Translations under genes and position numbers: made by a program | Notes under the pieces: model-generated | Databases searched by the model: none | The model's input: only the letters and a program-made list of their open reading frames with translations | What the model was told of the DNA's origin: nothing | Part shown: one piece after another, positions 1 through 6,858 of the stretch | How the letters are laid out: the number at the start of each line of letters is the position of its first letter | Position numbering within the stretch: the first letter of the stretch is position 1 | Origin: an uncultured Blautia sp. | Lineage (GTDB): Bacteria; Bacillota; Clostridia; Lachnospirales; Lachnospiraceae | NCBI GenBank assembly: GCA_900547615.1 | Contig: URHH01000066.1 | Location: 1-12,940 of the forward strand | Reading direction: 5' to 3' | Length of the DNA: 12,940 bases

Positions 1-15
1 TTTCATTACTATTTG

Positions 16-37
16 TGCCGCCAACTGAAAGGCGGCG
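16..37 (+). other. GC-rich hairpin just upstream of the XRE gene
   Basis: GCCGCC (17-22) pairs with GGCGGC (31-36) around the 8-base loop AACTGAAA, and a T16-G37 wobble extends the stem. No T-run follows, so it does not look like an intrinsic terminator. It ends 15 bases before the preferred start at 52 and 3 bases before an alternative ATG at 40, so it could affect ribosome access or be a remnant of an upstream structure. The pairing is visible; any role is a guess. Confidence 0.3.
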
Positions 38-51
38 GAATGGAGATTTAC

Positions 52-780
52 ATGAAACTGGGACAGACGATCATAAGCATACGAAAAGAAAGAAAAATGA
101 CACAGGAAGAATTTGCCCGAATTTTTCATGTGACACGACAGACAGTATCCAACTGGGAAAATGAAAAAAGTTATCCGGACCTGGAAACTCTGGTTCGGAT
201 AAGCGAAGAATTTCAGATTTCCCTGGACGCTATGCTAAAGGAGGACGTGCAGATGGTAAAAAAAATAAACAGAGAAATTCAGTTCAGCCAGAAGTTTAAG
301 AGAGGGCTGAAAACTGCGGCAGGCTGTGCTGGTATTTTGCTGCTCCTTGGCGCGGGAATTTATGGCGTGATGTGGCAGCAGGCAAAAACCTCTCTGGAAA
401 AAGCATTCCGGGAAGGCATTGAGAAAAATCAGTTTCAATTTGACGAGAAAGAGGGATATTATAAAAAGGCAGCTTCAGAAGATGCCCGCTATATTCTTCC
501 AAACCAGAAGATGCCGGGATATTTTGATTTTTCTTTTCATTTCCACAATACGGTTCTGGATTATTATGGAACAGCAGAAGGGAAAAACATACAGATAAGA
601 TGGTCTGAGATGGGAAAAGAAGAGGATATTGTGTCTTCCGTTTCTTATCTGGACGAAGAGGGCAATCTGGAAAAATCTCTTTCTGAAAAAGAGGAGGAAA
701 GCCTCTGCGAAAAAAATGAGACAGTCCGGGAAGCGTTAAAAGAGGGAGAAAGAATCTTTGCGGAGGTTTATAAAAGATAA
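52..780 (+). CDS. XRE-family transcriptional regulator with a membrane segment
   Basis: This is a 242-residue DNA-binding regulator that probably sits in the cytoplasmic membrane. Residues 3-58 form an XRE/Cro helix-turn-helix (LGQTIISIRKERKMTQEEF, then VTRQTVSNWEN and SYPDLETL), a typical Firmicute cassette. A hydrophobic helix follows at about 87-107 (AAGCAGILLLLGAGIYGVMW). The remaining 135 residues are polar and would lie outside the membrane; I do not recognise that domain. I chose the ATG at 52 because GGAG (42-45) lies 6 nt upstream and family members begin MxLGxxI. ATG 40 and TTG 13 are also in frame. The promoter lies outside the window. The layout, with a cytoplasmic HTH, one membrane helix and an outer domain, suggests a membrane-bound sensor-regulator, but its target genes and signal are unknown. 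It converges on rpmB and shares a terminator with it. Confidence 0.85.
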   Translation: MKLGQTIISIRKERKMTQEEFARIFHVTRQTVSNWENEKSYPDLETLVRISEEFQISLDAMLKEDVQMVKKINREIQFSQKFKRGLKTAAGCAGILLLLGAGIYGVMWQQAKTSLEKAFREGIEKNQFQFDEKEGYYKKAASEDARYILPNQKMPGYFDFSFHFHNTVLDYYGTAEGKNIQIRWSEMGKEEDIVSSVSYLDEEGNLEKSLSEKEEESLCEKNETVREALKEGERIFAEVYKR

Positions 781-781
781 A

Positions 782-824
782 AAAAGAGGGTATCGCAATC
801 ATATGATTCAGCGATACCCTTTTG
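782..824. terminator. Bidirectional intrinsic terminator between XRE gene and rpmB
   Basis: A perfect 9-bp stem, GGGTATCGC (788-796) with GCGATACCC (811-819), has a 14-base loop. It is flanked by an A-rich run on the left (781-787) and TTTT on the right (820-823). It can therefore end + strand transcription of the XRE gene and - strand transcription of rpmB. Confidence 0.85.
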
Positions 825-829
825 ACGCC

Positions 830-1015
830 TTAGGCTCTTTCTACGTTACCGGATCTTAAGCAGGAAGTACATACGTACATTTTCTTATTTCCGTTCTCTG
901 TTTTAACTTTAACAGATTTAACGTTGGATTTCCACATCTTGTTAGATCTTCTATGAGAATGACTCACGTTGTTTCCGAAATGAGCTCCTTTTTCACAAAT
1001 TGCACATTTAGCCAT
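830..1015 (-). CDS. rpmB: 50S ribosomal protein L28
   Basis: The 61-residue product is bL28, a protein of the large ribosomal subunit. The start MAKCAICEKG, the HSHRRSNK motif and the C-terminal VCTSCLRSG are diagnostic. It is the zinc-ribbon (C+) form: Cys4-x2-Cys7 near the N-terminus and Cys49-x2-Cys52 near the end. The start at 1015 is fixed by AAGGAGGTG (- strand, 1022-1030) and the family N-terminus; an upstream in-frame ATG would add 22 residues that do not belong. It lies divergent to the Asp23/YloU gene, as rpmB and yloU are neighbours in B. subtilis. A sigma-A type promoter is visible upstream, so it is a single-gene unit ending at the shared terminator. Confidence 0.97.
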   Translation of the reverse strand: MAKCAICEKGAHFGNNVSHSHRRSNKMWKSNVKSVKVKTENGNKKMYVCTSCLRSGNVERA

Positions 1016-1052
1016 GATAGCACCTCCTTGACGCTTTTTTTCAACAGACTTT

Positions 1053-1081
1053 ATTTTAACAGATGAAAATGGCTTTTGCAA
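1053..1081 (-). promoter_or_regulatory. Sigma-A type promoter for rpmB
   Basis: On the - strand, -35 TTGCAA (1076-1081) and -10 TAAAAT (1053-1058) are separated by exactly 17 bases. Transcription would begin near 1046, giving a leader of about 30 nt with the ribosome site at 1022-1030. Confidence 0.65.
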
Positions 1082-1111
1082 GCAAAAAAAGGAAAAATGT
1101 GAAAAATAATA

Positions 1112-1140
1112 TTTCTTTTTCTTTCAAAAGAGGGTATAAT
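1112..1140 (+). promoter_or_regulatory. Promoter for the Asp23 / fakA operon
   Basis: A perfect -10 TATAAT lies at 1135-1140. The -35 region 17 bases upstream (TTTCTT, 1112-1117) matches poorly, so an activator or an AT-rich UP-type element may compensate. Transcription would start near 1147. This element and the rpmB promoter sit back to back in the 168 bases between the two start codons. Confidence 0.55.
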
Positions 1141-1183
1141 ACACATAAACATAAAATTTGAAATGAAAATTGGAGGTAACCAT

Positions 1184-1543
1184 ATGAATGGATGTATAGA
1201 TTCCGGATTGGGCCGGATTGTCATTGATACGGACGTAATTGCCACTTATGCAGGCAGCGTTGCAGTAGAATGCTTTGGCATCATTGGAATGGCTGCTGTC
1301 AGCATGAAGGACGGTCTTGTGAAGCTGCTTCGAAGAGACAGCTTAAGACACGGAATTAGCGTAAAAATTACAGAAGGCAACAGGATTCGCCTTGATTTCC
1401 ATGTAATCGTGGCATATGGCGTAAATATCAGCACAATTGCAGATAATCTTGTCAGCAATGTAAAATATAAAGTCGAGGCTTTCACAGGTATGGAGATTGA
1501 AAAAATCAATATTATGGTGGAAGGCGTACGTGCCATAGATTAG
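1184..1543 (+). CDS. Asp23/Gls24 family protein (YloU-like)
   Basis: This 119-residue protein belongs to the Asp23/Gls24 (DUF322) family. The signs are IDTDVIATYAGSVAVECFGI near the N-terminus, VKITEGNRIRLDFHVIVAYG in the middle and a GVR-type end. Members are small cytosolic or membrane-associated proteins linked to envelope or alkaline stress in Staphylococcus; the biochemical role is not settled. There is no signal peptide or membrane helix. The ATG at 1184 follows GGAGGT (1172-1177) by 6 nt; an in-frame ATG at 1163 has no ribosome site. The FakA-like gene starts about 17-20 nt downstream. Linkage of this family with a DhaL-domain gene is widespread in Firmicutes (yloU-yloV), which suggests co-expression and perhaps a role in lipid or envelope homeostasis. 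Confidence 0.9.
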   Translation: MNGCIDSGLGRIVIDTDVIATYAGSVAVECFGIIGMAAVSMKDGLVKLLRRDSLRHGISVKITEGNRIRLDFHVIVAYGVNISTIADNLVSNVKYKVEAFTGMEIEKINIMVEGVRAID

Positions 1544-1560
1544 GATTAGAGGAGGAACTT

Positions 1561-3237
1561 GTGGTGAACAGAAAAACCATAGATGCCAGTACACTTTCCA
1601 GAATGTTTCTGGCAGGAGCCAAAAATCTGGAAGCAAAGAAAGAATGGATTAATGAATTAAACGTATTTCCTGTACCGGACGGAGATACAGGAACAAATAT
1701 GACGCTTACGATCATGTCCGCTGCCGCAGAGGTGGGGGCTCTTGGAGATACTGACATGGAATCTCTGGCAAAAGCCATTTCTTCCGGTTCTTTAAGAGGA
1801 GCAAGAGGAAACTCCGGCGTTATTCTTTCCCAGCTTTTAAGAGGCTTTACGCGTGGTGTAAGAAAATATGAGGAGCTTGACGCGCCTTTAATTGCAGCGG
1901 CAATGGAAAGAGGCGTGGAGACTGCCTACAAAGCAGTTATGAAGCCAAAAGAAGGTACGATTTTAACAGTGGCAAAGGAAGCTGCGTTAAAGGCTGTTGA
2001 GATCGCAGAGGAAATGGAAGACCTGGAAGAATTTTTCCGCGAGGTATTTGTACATGCAGAGGCGACTCTTGCAAAAACTCCGGAAATGCTTCCTGTATTA
2101 AAAGAAGCGGGAGTTGTGGATTCCGGCGGACAGGGACTTCTGGAAGTGTTCCGCGGTGCAGTGGACGGCTTCCTTGGAAAAGAAGTAGATTACTCCCAGT
2201 TTGAGAAGAGTGCAGCTCCGGCTGTGACAAAGATTTCGCCTCAGGCAGAAGCGGATATTAAATTCGGTTACTGTACAGAATTTATCATTATGCTGAATAA
2301 AGAACTGCCGGAGGAAGAAGAACATAGCTTTAAAGAATTTCTCATGTCGATCGGAGATTCCATCGTTCTTGTAGCCGATGATGAAATTGTAAAAGTACAT
2401 GTGCACACAAACCACCCGGGACAGGCAATCGAGCGCGCACTTACTTACGGTTCTCTCTCCAGAATGAAAATCGACAATATGAGAGAAGAACATCAGGAGA
2501 AGCTGATCAAAGATGCGGAAAAACTTGCGGCACAGCAGGCAGAAGAGGAAGAGGCAAAGGCAGCAGAGCAGCCTCCTAAGGAAGTTGGCTTTATTTCTGT
2601 TTCCGCAGGAGGCGGACTGACAAATATCTTTAAAGACCTGGGTGTGGACTATCTGATCGAGGGCGGTCAGACCATGAACCCAAGTACGGAGGATATGTTA
2701 AATGCCATTGCAAAAGTAAACGCAAAGACGATTTACATTTTCCCGAATAATAAAAACATTATTCTGGCAGCAAACCAGGCGCGTGATCTGACAGAGGACA
2801 AGGAGATCGTGGTAGTTCCAACAAAGACGGTTCCACAGGGGATTTCCGCAATTATCAGCTTCGTTCCGGAGAAAAACGGCGAGGAAAATCTGGAAGCCAT
2901 GATGGAAGCGGTGTCCAGAGTGAAGACGGGACAGATTACCTATGCTGTCCGCGATACAAGAATTGACGATAAGGAAATCCATGAAGGCGATATTATGGGA
3001 ATTGGCGACAGCGGCATTCTTGCGGTCGGAAAGACAAAAGAAGAAGTGGCAAAAGAGACAATCGCTTCTATGATGGATGAAGACGGAGAGATTATCAGCC
3101 TTTATTATGGCGCAGATACAGAGGAAGCAGATGCCGAGGCTCTTGCCGAGGAGCTGGAAGCTCTGTATCCGGATTGCGAAATAGAAGTAAACCAGGGCGG
3201 ACAGCCGATTTACTACTATATTATTTCAGTAGAATAA
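1561..3237 (+). CDS. fakA: Fatty acid kinase catalytic subunit-like protein (DhaL/DAK2 domain, YloV)
   Basis: The 558-residue protein matches the FakA/YloV family. FakA phosphorylates fatty acids held by a separate FakB (DegV-type) protein, feeding exogenous fatty acids to phospholipid synthesis. Residues 1-200 are the ATP-binding DhaL domain: NVFPVPDGDTGTNM (34-47) supplies the Mg-binding aspartates Asp40 and Asp42, followed by GARGNSGVILSQLLRGF (80-96) and GVVDSGGQGLLEVF (184-197). The middle domain carries FGYCTEF (235-241) and VKVHVHTNHPG (277-287). A charged Glu/Ala linker near 317-335 precedes the C-terminal domain. The start is GTG at 1561 or GTG at 1564; AGGAGG (1550-1555) favours 1564 slightly. 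Length is as expected. No fakB is in the window, so the fatty-acid partner must be encoded elsewhere. It is co-transcribed with the Asp23 gene and ends at its own terminator. Confidence 0.92.
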   Translation: MVNRKTIDASTLSRMFLAGAKNLEAKKEWINELNVFPVPDGDTGTNMTLTIMSAAAEVGALGDTDMESLAKAISSGSLRGARGNSGVILSQLLRGFTRGVRKYEELDAPLIAAAMERGVETAYKAVMKPKEGTILTVAKEAALKAVEIAEEMEDLEEFFREVFVHAEATLAKTPEMLPVLKEAGVVDSGGQGLLEVFRGAVDGFLGKEVDYSQFEKSAAPAVTKISPQAEADIKFGYCTEFIIMLNKELPEEEEHSFKEFLMSIGDSIVLVADDEIVKVHVHTNHPGQAIERALTYGSLSRMKIDNMREEHQEKLIKDAEKLAAQQAEEEEAKAAEQPPKEVGFISVSAGGGLTNIFKDLGVDYLIEGGQTMNPSTEDMLNAIAKVNAKTIYIFPNNKNIILAANQARDLTEDKEIVVVPTKTVPQGISAIISFVPEKNGEENLEAMMEAVSRVKTGQITYAVRDTRIDDKEIHEGDIMGIGDSGILAVGKTKEEVAKETIASMMDEDGEIISLYYGADTEEADAEALAEELEALYPDCEIEVNQGGQPIYYYIISVE

Positions 3238-3245
3238 GAGAAGGG

Positions 3246-3273
3246 GCGGAAGAAAGTCTTCCGCTCTTTTTTT
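3246..3273 (+). terminator. Intrinsic terminator after fakA
   Basis: GCGGAAG (3246-3252) pairs with CTTCCGC (3258-3264) around a 5-base loop, followed by TCTTTTTTT (3265-3273). It sits only 12 bases before the recG start codon, so its T-tract runs almost straight into the recG ribosome site. Confidence 0.85.
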
Positions 3274-3285
3274 CAGGAGGGAAAT

Positions 3286-5341
3286 ATGGACAGACCACTT
3301 CGTTCTTTAAAAGGAGTAGGAGAAAAAACAGAAAAGCTCTTTCAGAAAATCGGAGTTTCCCACTACAGAAGAACTGCTCCGGTATTATCCGCGTAATTAT
3401 GAAGCGTATGAAGAACCGATTCCCATTGAGGAATTGAAAGAAGGGTGCATTGCGAGTATTCAGGCTACGATCGTATCTGGTGTGTATGTAAATAAAGTAA
3501 GAAATCTTCAGGTTATTACGATTACGGCAGCAGATGCCACGGAAAAAATCGGAATCGCCTGGTTTAATATGCCATATCTGAAAAATACGCTGAAAAAGGG
3601 CAGTGTTTTTATATTCAGAGGCCGTGTTGCGAGAAAACAGGGAAAGCTTCAGATGGAACACCCGGAAATCTTTACGCCTGCGGCATACGGGGAAATCCTC
3701 CACAGTCTGCAGCCAGTGTATGCGCTCACAGCCGGACTTTCCAATAAAACCATCGGAAAGCTTGTCCGCCAGGCAATGAAGGAGCAGACGCTTCAGATGG
3801 AATTTCTTCCGGAGGAAGTAAAAGAGAGATACCATCTGGCAGACGATAATTTTGCAGTGGAAAATATCCATTTTCCGGCAAATATGGAAAAGCTTCTCAT
3901 GGCGCGCAAACGCCTTGTGTTTGATGAATTTCTGTTTTTCATCCTTGCGGTGCAGATGTTAAAAGAGCGGACGGAAACTGCGAAAAATGAATTTCCCATG
4001 ACGCCTGTATGGACGACGGAGGAAGTGATGGAGGGACTTCCTTACAGCCTTACAAAAGCGCAGCTTAATGTGTGGCATGAGATAGAAAGAGATTTGCAGA
4101 GCCACAGTCTTATGTCCCGGCTTGTGCAGGGGGACGTGGGCTGCGGAAAGACGATCCTGGCTTTTCTTGCTCTGATCATGACAGTGGAAAACGGGTATCA
4201 GGGGGCGCTTATGGTTCCCACGGAGGTTCTAGCAAAGCAGCATTACGAAGGGTTTCAGGAGCTTCTGGAAAAACAGGGAGTAGCTTCTTGCAGACCGGTT
4301 CTTTTAACAGGCTCCTGCACAGCAAAGGAAAAAAGAGAAATCTATGAAAAAATCGCTTCCGGAGAGGCAAATGTAATTATTGGAACACATGCGCTTATTC
4401 AGGAGAAGGTATGTTATAAAAACCTTGCCCTTGTCATTACAGACGAGCAGCACCGCTTTGGAGTAAAGCAGAGGGAGGCGCTTACAACAAGAGGAAATCC
4501 GCCACATGTGCTTGTTATGAGCGCCACCCCCATTCCCAGGACTCTTGCCATTATTTTGTACGGCGATCTTGATATTTCTATTGTGGACGAGCTTCCGGCT
4601 GCAAGGCTTCCTATTAAAAACTGCGTGGTGGATACTTCTTACAGGAAAAAAGCATACGCGTTTATGGAGCGGCAGATTCAGGAAGGACGCCAGGTATACG
4701 TCATCTGCCCTATGGTGGAGGAGAGCGAAGGTGCAGACGGGGAAAATGTTCTGGACTATACAGAAAAATTAAGAAGTATTTTTCCGGAAACGATTACAGT
4801 GGCAGCCCCTCCCGGAAAAAAGAAGCCAAAAGAAAAAAACAGGATCATGGAAGAGTTTGCGGAAGGAAAAATTAAAATTCTGGTATCGACAACCGTTGTG
4901 GAGGTCGGAGTAAATGTTCCAAATGCCACCGTTATGATGGTGGAAAATGCCGAGAGGTTCGGGCTTGCCCAGCTGCATCAGCTCCGGGGAAGAGTAGGGC
5001 GCGGGAAACATCAGTCCTACTGTATTTTCATGCAGGGCAACGGGGCAAAGGAAACATCGAAACGGTTGGAGATCCTGAATAAATCAAACGACGGATTTTT
5101 TATAGCGGGGGAAGATTTAAAGCTTCGCGGCCCCGGAGATCTTTTCGGGATCCGCCAGAGCGGTCTTCTGGAATTTAAGCTGGGAGACATTTACCAGGAC
5201 GCGGATATTTTAAAATCTGCAAGCGAGGCAGCAGGCATGATCCTTTCCTGTGACCCGGATTTGAGCCTTGAACAGAACCGGAAATTAAAAGAAAAACTGG
5301 GTCAGTATATGAAGGAAGATTTACAGAATATGGGTCTGTAG
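3286..5341 (+). pseudogene. recG: ATP-dependent DNA helicase RecG, interrupted by a one-base frameshift
   Basis: RecG is a superfamily 2 helicase that reverses stalled replication forks and branch-migrates Holliday junctions. The start ATG 3286 follows AGGAGGG (3275-3281) and reads MDRPLRSLKGVGEK..., a typical RecG N-terminus. After residue 25 (GVS) the frame runs into TAA at 3394. Homologous sequence resumes one base later (TTEELLRYYPRNYEAYEEP), consistent with one extra C in the CCC run 3359-3361. The corrected protein would be 684 residues, normal for RecG. In corrected numbering it has the wedge/OB domain at about 55-160, Walker A GDVGCGKT (282-289), DEQH (386-389), SATPIPRT, QLRGRVGRG and the C-terminal FFIAGEDLKLRGPGD. 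Everything after the shift is intact. A restart at TTG 3434 would lose 49 residues and has no good ribosome site. It could be a real mutation, a sequencing error or recoding. Confidence 0.88.
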
Positions 5342-5353
5342 AAAAACAAAATC

Positions 5354-5382
5354 TTGCAAAAATCTGCAAATAGTAGTATTCT
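5354..5382 (+). promoter_or_regulatory. Probable promoter for the DUF6465-like gene
   Basis: TTGCAA (5354-5359) and TATTCT (5377-5382) are 17 bases apart in the 84-base gap after recG. Each box matches the sigma-A consensus at four of six positions. Transcription would start near 5389, giving a leader of about 37 nt. Confidence 0.45.
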
Positions 5383-5425
5383 ATGAAACGTAATCAATTA
5401 TTAAACCTTGTAAGGAGGCTATCAA

Positions 5426-5905
5426 ATGGCTAGAAAGATGACAACAAAAAAAGCAGACACAACTGCAAAAACAGCATCTGTGAAAGAGACTCCTGCAAAA
5501 TCTGTTGCTGCCGCACCTGTAGAGAACGCTGTAAAAGCTGAGACTGAAAAGACAGAAAATGCAAAAGTAACCGCTGTTAAGGAAGAAGAAAAAATGGTAG
5601 AAAAAGAAACACCAGCTAAAAAAACAACAACAAGGAAGGCTGCTTCCAAAACTGCCGCACCGAAGAAAACTCCGGCAAAGAGAACTGTTGCAAAGAAAGC
5701 AGAGACAAATACAGAAGTGTATGTTCAGTTCTGGGGCAGAGAAATACATACAAAAGATGTTGTAGAAAACATTAAAAAAGTATGGACAGAAGAGATGGGC
5801 AAAAAAGAGTCTGATATGAAAGATCTGAAAGTGTATATCAAACCGGAAGATAATGGCGCGCATTATGTGATCAATGGCGACATTACTGGCTTTATTGGAA
5901 TGTAA
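5426..5905 (+). CDS. DUF6465-like protein with Lys/Ala/Pro-rich histone-H1-like tail
   Basis: The 159-residue protein has two parts. Residues 1-95 are low-complexity, rich in Lys, Ala, Thr, Glu and Pro. They are acidic-basic mixed to about residue 60 and strongly basic from 61 to 92, with TPAK repeated at 22-25, 62-65 and 82-85, resembling histone H1-like bacterial tails. Residues 97-159 look folded (VYVQFWGREIHTKDVVENI, then DLKVYIKPEDNGAHYVINGD) and resemble the C-terminal domain of Lachnospiraceae proteins called DUF6465; that name is from memory. There is no signal peptide or membrane segment. ATG 5426 follows AAGGAGG (5412-5418) by 7 nt. It is flanked by its own probable promoter and a strong terminator, so it looks monocistronic. 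A nucleic-acid-binding role for the tail is inference only; the function is unknown. Confidence 0.85.
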   Translation: MARKMTTKKADTTAKTASVKETPAKSVAAAPVENAVKAETEKTENAKVTAVKEEEKMVEKETPAKKTTTRKAASKTAAPKKTPAKRTVAKKAETNTEVYVQFWGREIHTKDVVENIKKVWTEEMGKKESDMKDLKVYIKPEDNGAHYVINGDITGFIGM

Positions 5906-5920
5906 TTGAAATCTGTACAG

Positions 5921-5962
5921 TAAAATGCCGGGATATGAGATTTCATATTCCCGGCATTTTTC
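5921..5962. terminator. Bidirectional terminator between DUF6465-like gene and SASP gene
   Basis: ATGCCGGGA (5925-5933) pairs with TCCCGGCAT (5949-5957). The stem continues through TATGA (5934-5938) with TCATA (5943-5947), leaving one bulged T (5948) and a 4-base loop. It is flanked by AAAA on the left and TTTTT on the right, so it can serve both convergent genes. Confidence 0.88.
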
Positions 5963-5996
5963 TGCAAATATAAGTGTTCTGATATTTAGAGGCGGT

Positions 5997-6230
5997 TTAG
6001 AAACCGGACTGGCTTCCTGCAGAACCGCTGGACATCTGGCGCTCCTGCGCCTCGATCATCTTTTTCACCATATATCCGCCGACGCTTCCGTTCTGTTTGG
6101 AAGTAAGGTTACCGTTGTATCCGTCTGTAAGCGGAACACCCAGCTCATTTGCAACTTCGAATTTAAAACGGTCTAATGCGCCTTTTGCTTCTGGTACAAC
6201 TGCTTTGTTAGAAGAATTGTTGTTTGACAT
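5997..6230 (-). CDS. Alpha/beta-type small acid-soluble spore protein
   Basis: This 77-residue protein is a SASP, which coats and protects DNA in the dormant spore and is degraded on germination. The family core is clear: ALDRFKFEVANELGVPL (18-34), containing the Glu-containing region where the GPR protease normally cuts (FEVANEL, 24-30), and NGSVGGYMVKKMIEAQ (47-62). The N- and C-terminal ends are Asn/Ser- and Ser/Gly-rich. AAGGAGG (- strand, 6240-6246) lies 9 nt before the ATG. The upstream region holds a sigma-G-like promoter, in keeping with forespore expression. Its presence implies a spore-forming host. It converges on the DUF6465-like gene and shares its terminator. Confidence 0.95.
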   Translation of the reverse strand: MSNNNSSNKAVVPEAKGALDRFKFEVANELGVPLTDGYNGNLTSKQNGSVGGYMVKKMIEAQERQMSSGSAGSQSGF

Positions 6231-6271
6231 GATTCATTTCCTCCTTGGTTGTTTGTTTGTTGTTACACTGC

Positions 6272-6300
6272 TAGTATATGAAAAAATTAAAATAATACAC
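6272..6300 (-). promoter_or_regulatory. Possible sigma-G (forespore) promoter for the SASP gene
   Basis: On the - strand, GTGTA (6296-6300) and TATACTA (6272-6278) are 17 bases apart. These differ at one position each from the sigma-G pattern GHATR / CATWHTA known from B. subtilis. Transcription would start near 6265, about 35 nt before the ATG. The identity of the regulated gene supports the call, but the motifs are short and AT-rich. Confidence 0.45.
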
Positions 6301-6377
6301 TGGCAGTTCTTGTATATAGTGGCAGAATTATGAAAATATTAACAATCTATGAAATTTGTATATTTTAAAAGATTTAA

Positions 6378-6406
6378 TTGCACTTCTTTTAGCTATTTGT
6401 TATAAT
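6378..6406 (+). promoter_or_regulatory. Sigma-A promoter for the mgsA-rsmD-coaD operon
   Basis: TTGCAC (6378-6383), a 17-base spacer and a perfect TATAAT (6401-6406) with the extended -10 TG at 6398-6399. Transcription would start near 6413, giving a leader of about 50 nt before mgsA. I see no riboswitch or attenuator hairpin in that leader. The rest of the 6231-6462 gap is AT-rich and holds only this promoter and the divergent SASP promoter. Confidence 0.75.
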
Positions 6407-6462
6407 GTCAAATAGGGAAATTAGATTTTACGAAAATGGAATGGCAGAATGGAGAGTGAATT

Positions 6463-6858
6463 ATGAATTTAGGAATTATTGCACATAACAGTAAAAAGGT
6501 ATTAATTGAAGATTTCTGCATTGCCTATAAAAATATTCTTGCAAAACATGAGGTTTATGCGACAGGAACTACAGGAAGAAGAATCGAGGAGGCCACAGGG
6601 CTTCATGTTCATAAATTTCTGGCAGGAAGTATTGGCGGCGACAAACAGTTTACAGAGATGATCGAGAGAGAAGACATGGATATGGTCATTCTCTTTTATA
6701 ATCCGGTTATGATGGATCCGAAAGAGCCGGACATCACAAATATTGTAAAAAAATGCGACCAGTATAATATTCCGGTTGCCACAAATATTGCCACAGCGGA
6801 GCTTCTGATTCTGGGACTTGCCCGTGGAGATCTGGATTGGAGACTGAATCTGAAATGA
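6463..6858 (+). CDS. mgsA: Methylglyoxal synthase-like protein with altered active-site residues
   Basis: The 131-residue protein aligns without gaps to E. coli MgsA, which converts dihydroxyacetone phosphate to methylglyoxal and phosphate. The phosphate-binding TGTTGR (34-39), the GGD with catalytic Asp60 (E. coli Asp71), Asp90 (E. coli Asp101) and NIPVATNIATAELLI (102-116) are kept. Three active-site positions differ at an 11-residue offset: Asn9 for Asp20, Asn80 for Asp91 and Lys87 for His98, as recalled from the E. coli protein. The two aspartates reported as most critical remain, so activity is possible but its rate or substrate may differ. GGAG (6451-6454) lies 8 nt before the ATG. It opens the operon and overlaps rsmD by 4 nt (ATGA). 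Confidence 0.9.
   Translation: MNLGIIAHNSKKVLIEDFCIAYKNILAKHEVYATGTTGRRIEEATGLHVHKFLAGSIGGDKQFTEMIEREDMDMVILFYNPVMMDPKEPDITNIVKKCDQYNIPVATNIATAELLILGLARGDLDWRLNLK

Noticed and set aside
296..802. Reverse-strand open frame of 168 codons opposite the XRE gene
   Set aside because: It crosses the shared terminator, lacks a ribosome site and matches no family; the + strand gene is clearly the real one.
3355..3366. Programmed +1 frameshift site in recG as the preferred explanation
   Set aside because: The site UCC-CAC has no adjacent stop codon and I see no internal ribosome-pausing element or downstream structure. Mutation or sequencing error is simpler, so recoding is kept only as an alternative.
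3221..3871. Long open frame of 216 codons on the reverse strand across the recG start
   Set aside because: It is antisense to fakA's end and recG, has no family resemblance and no ribosome site; it is long only by chance.
5381..5863. Cys/Phe-rich 160-codon reverse-strand open frame
   Set aside because: It is the complement of the Lys/Ala-rich tail of the DUF6465-like gene; AAG/AAA and GCA codons read as Phe and Cys on the other strand.
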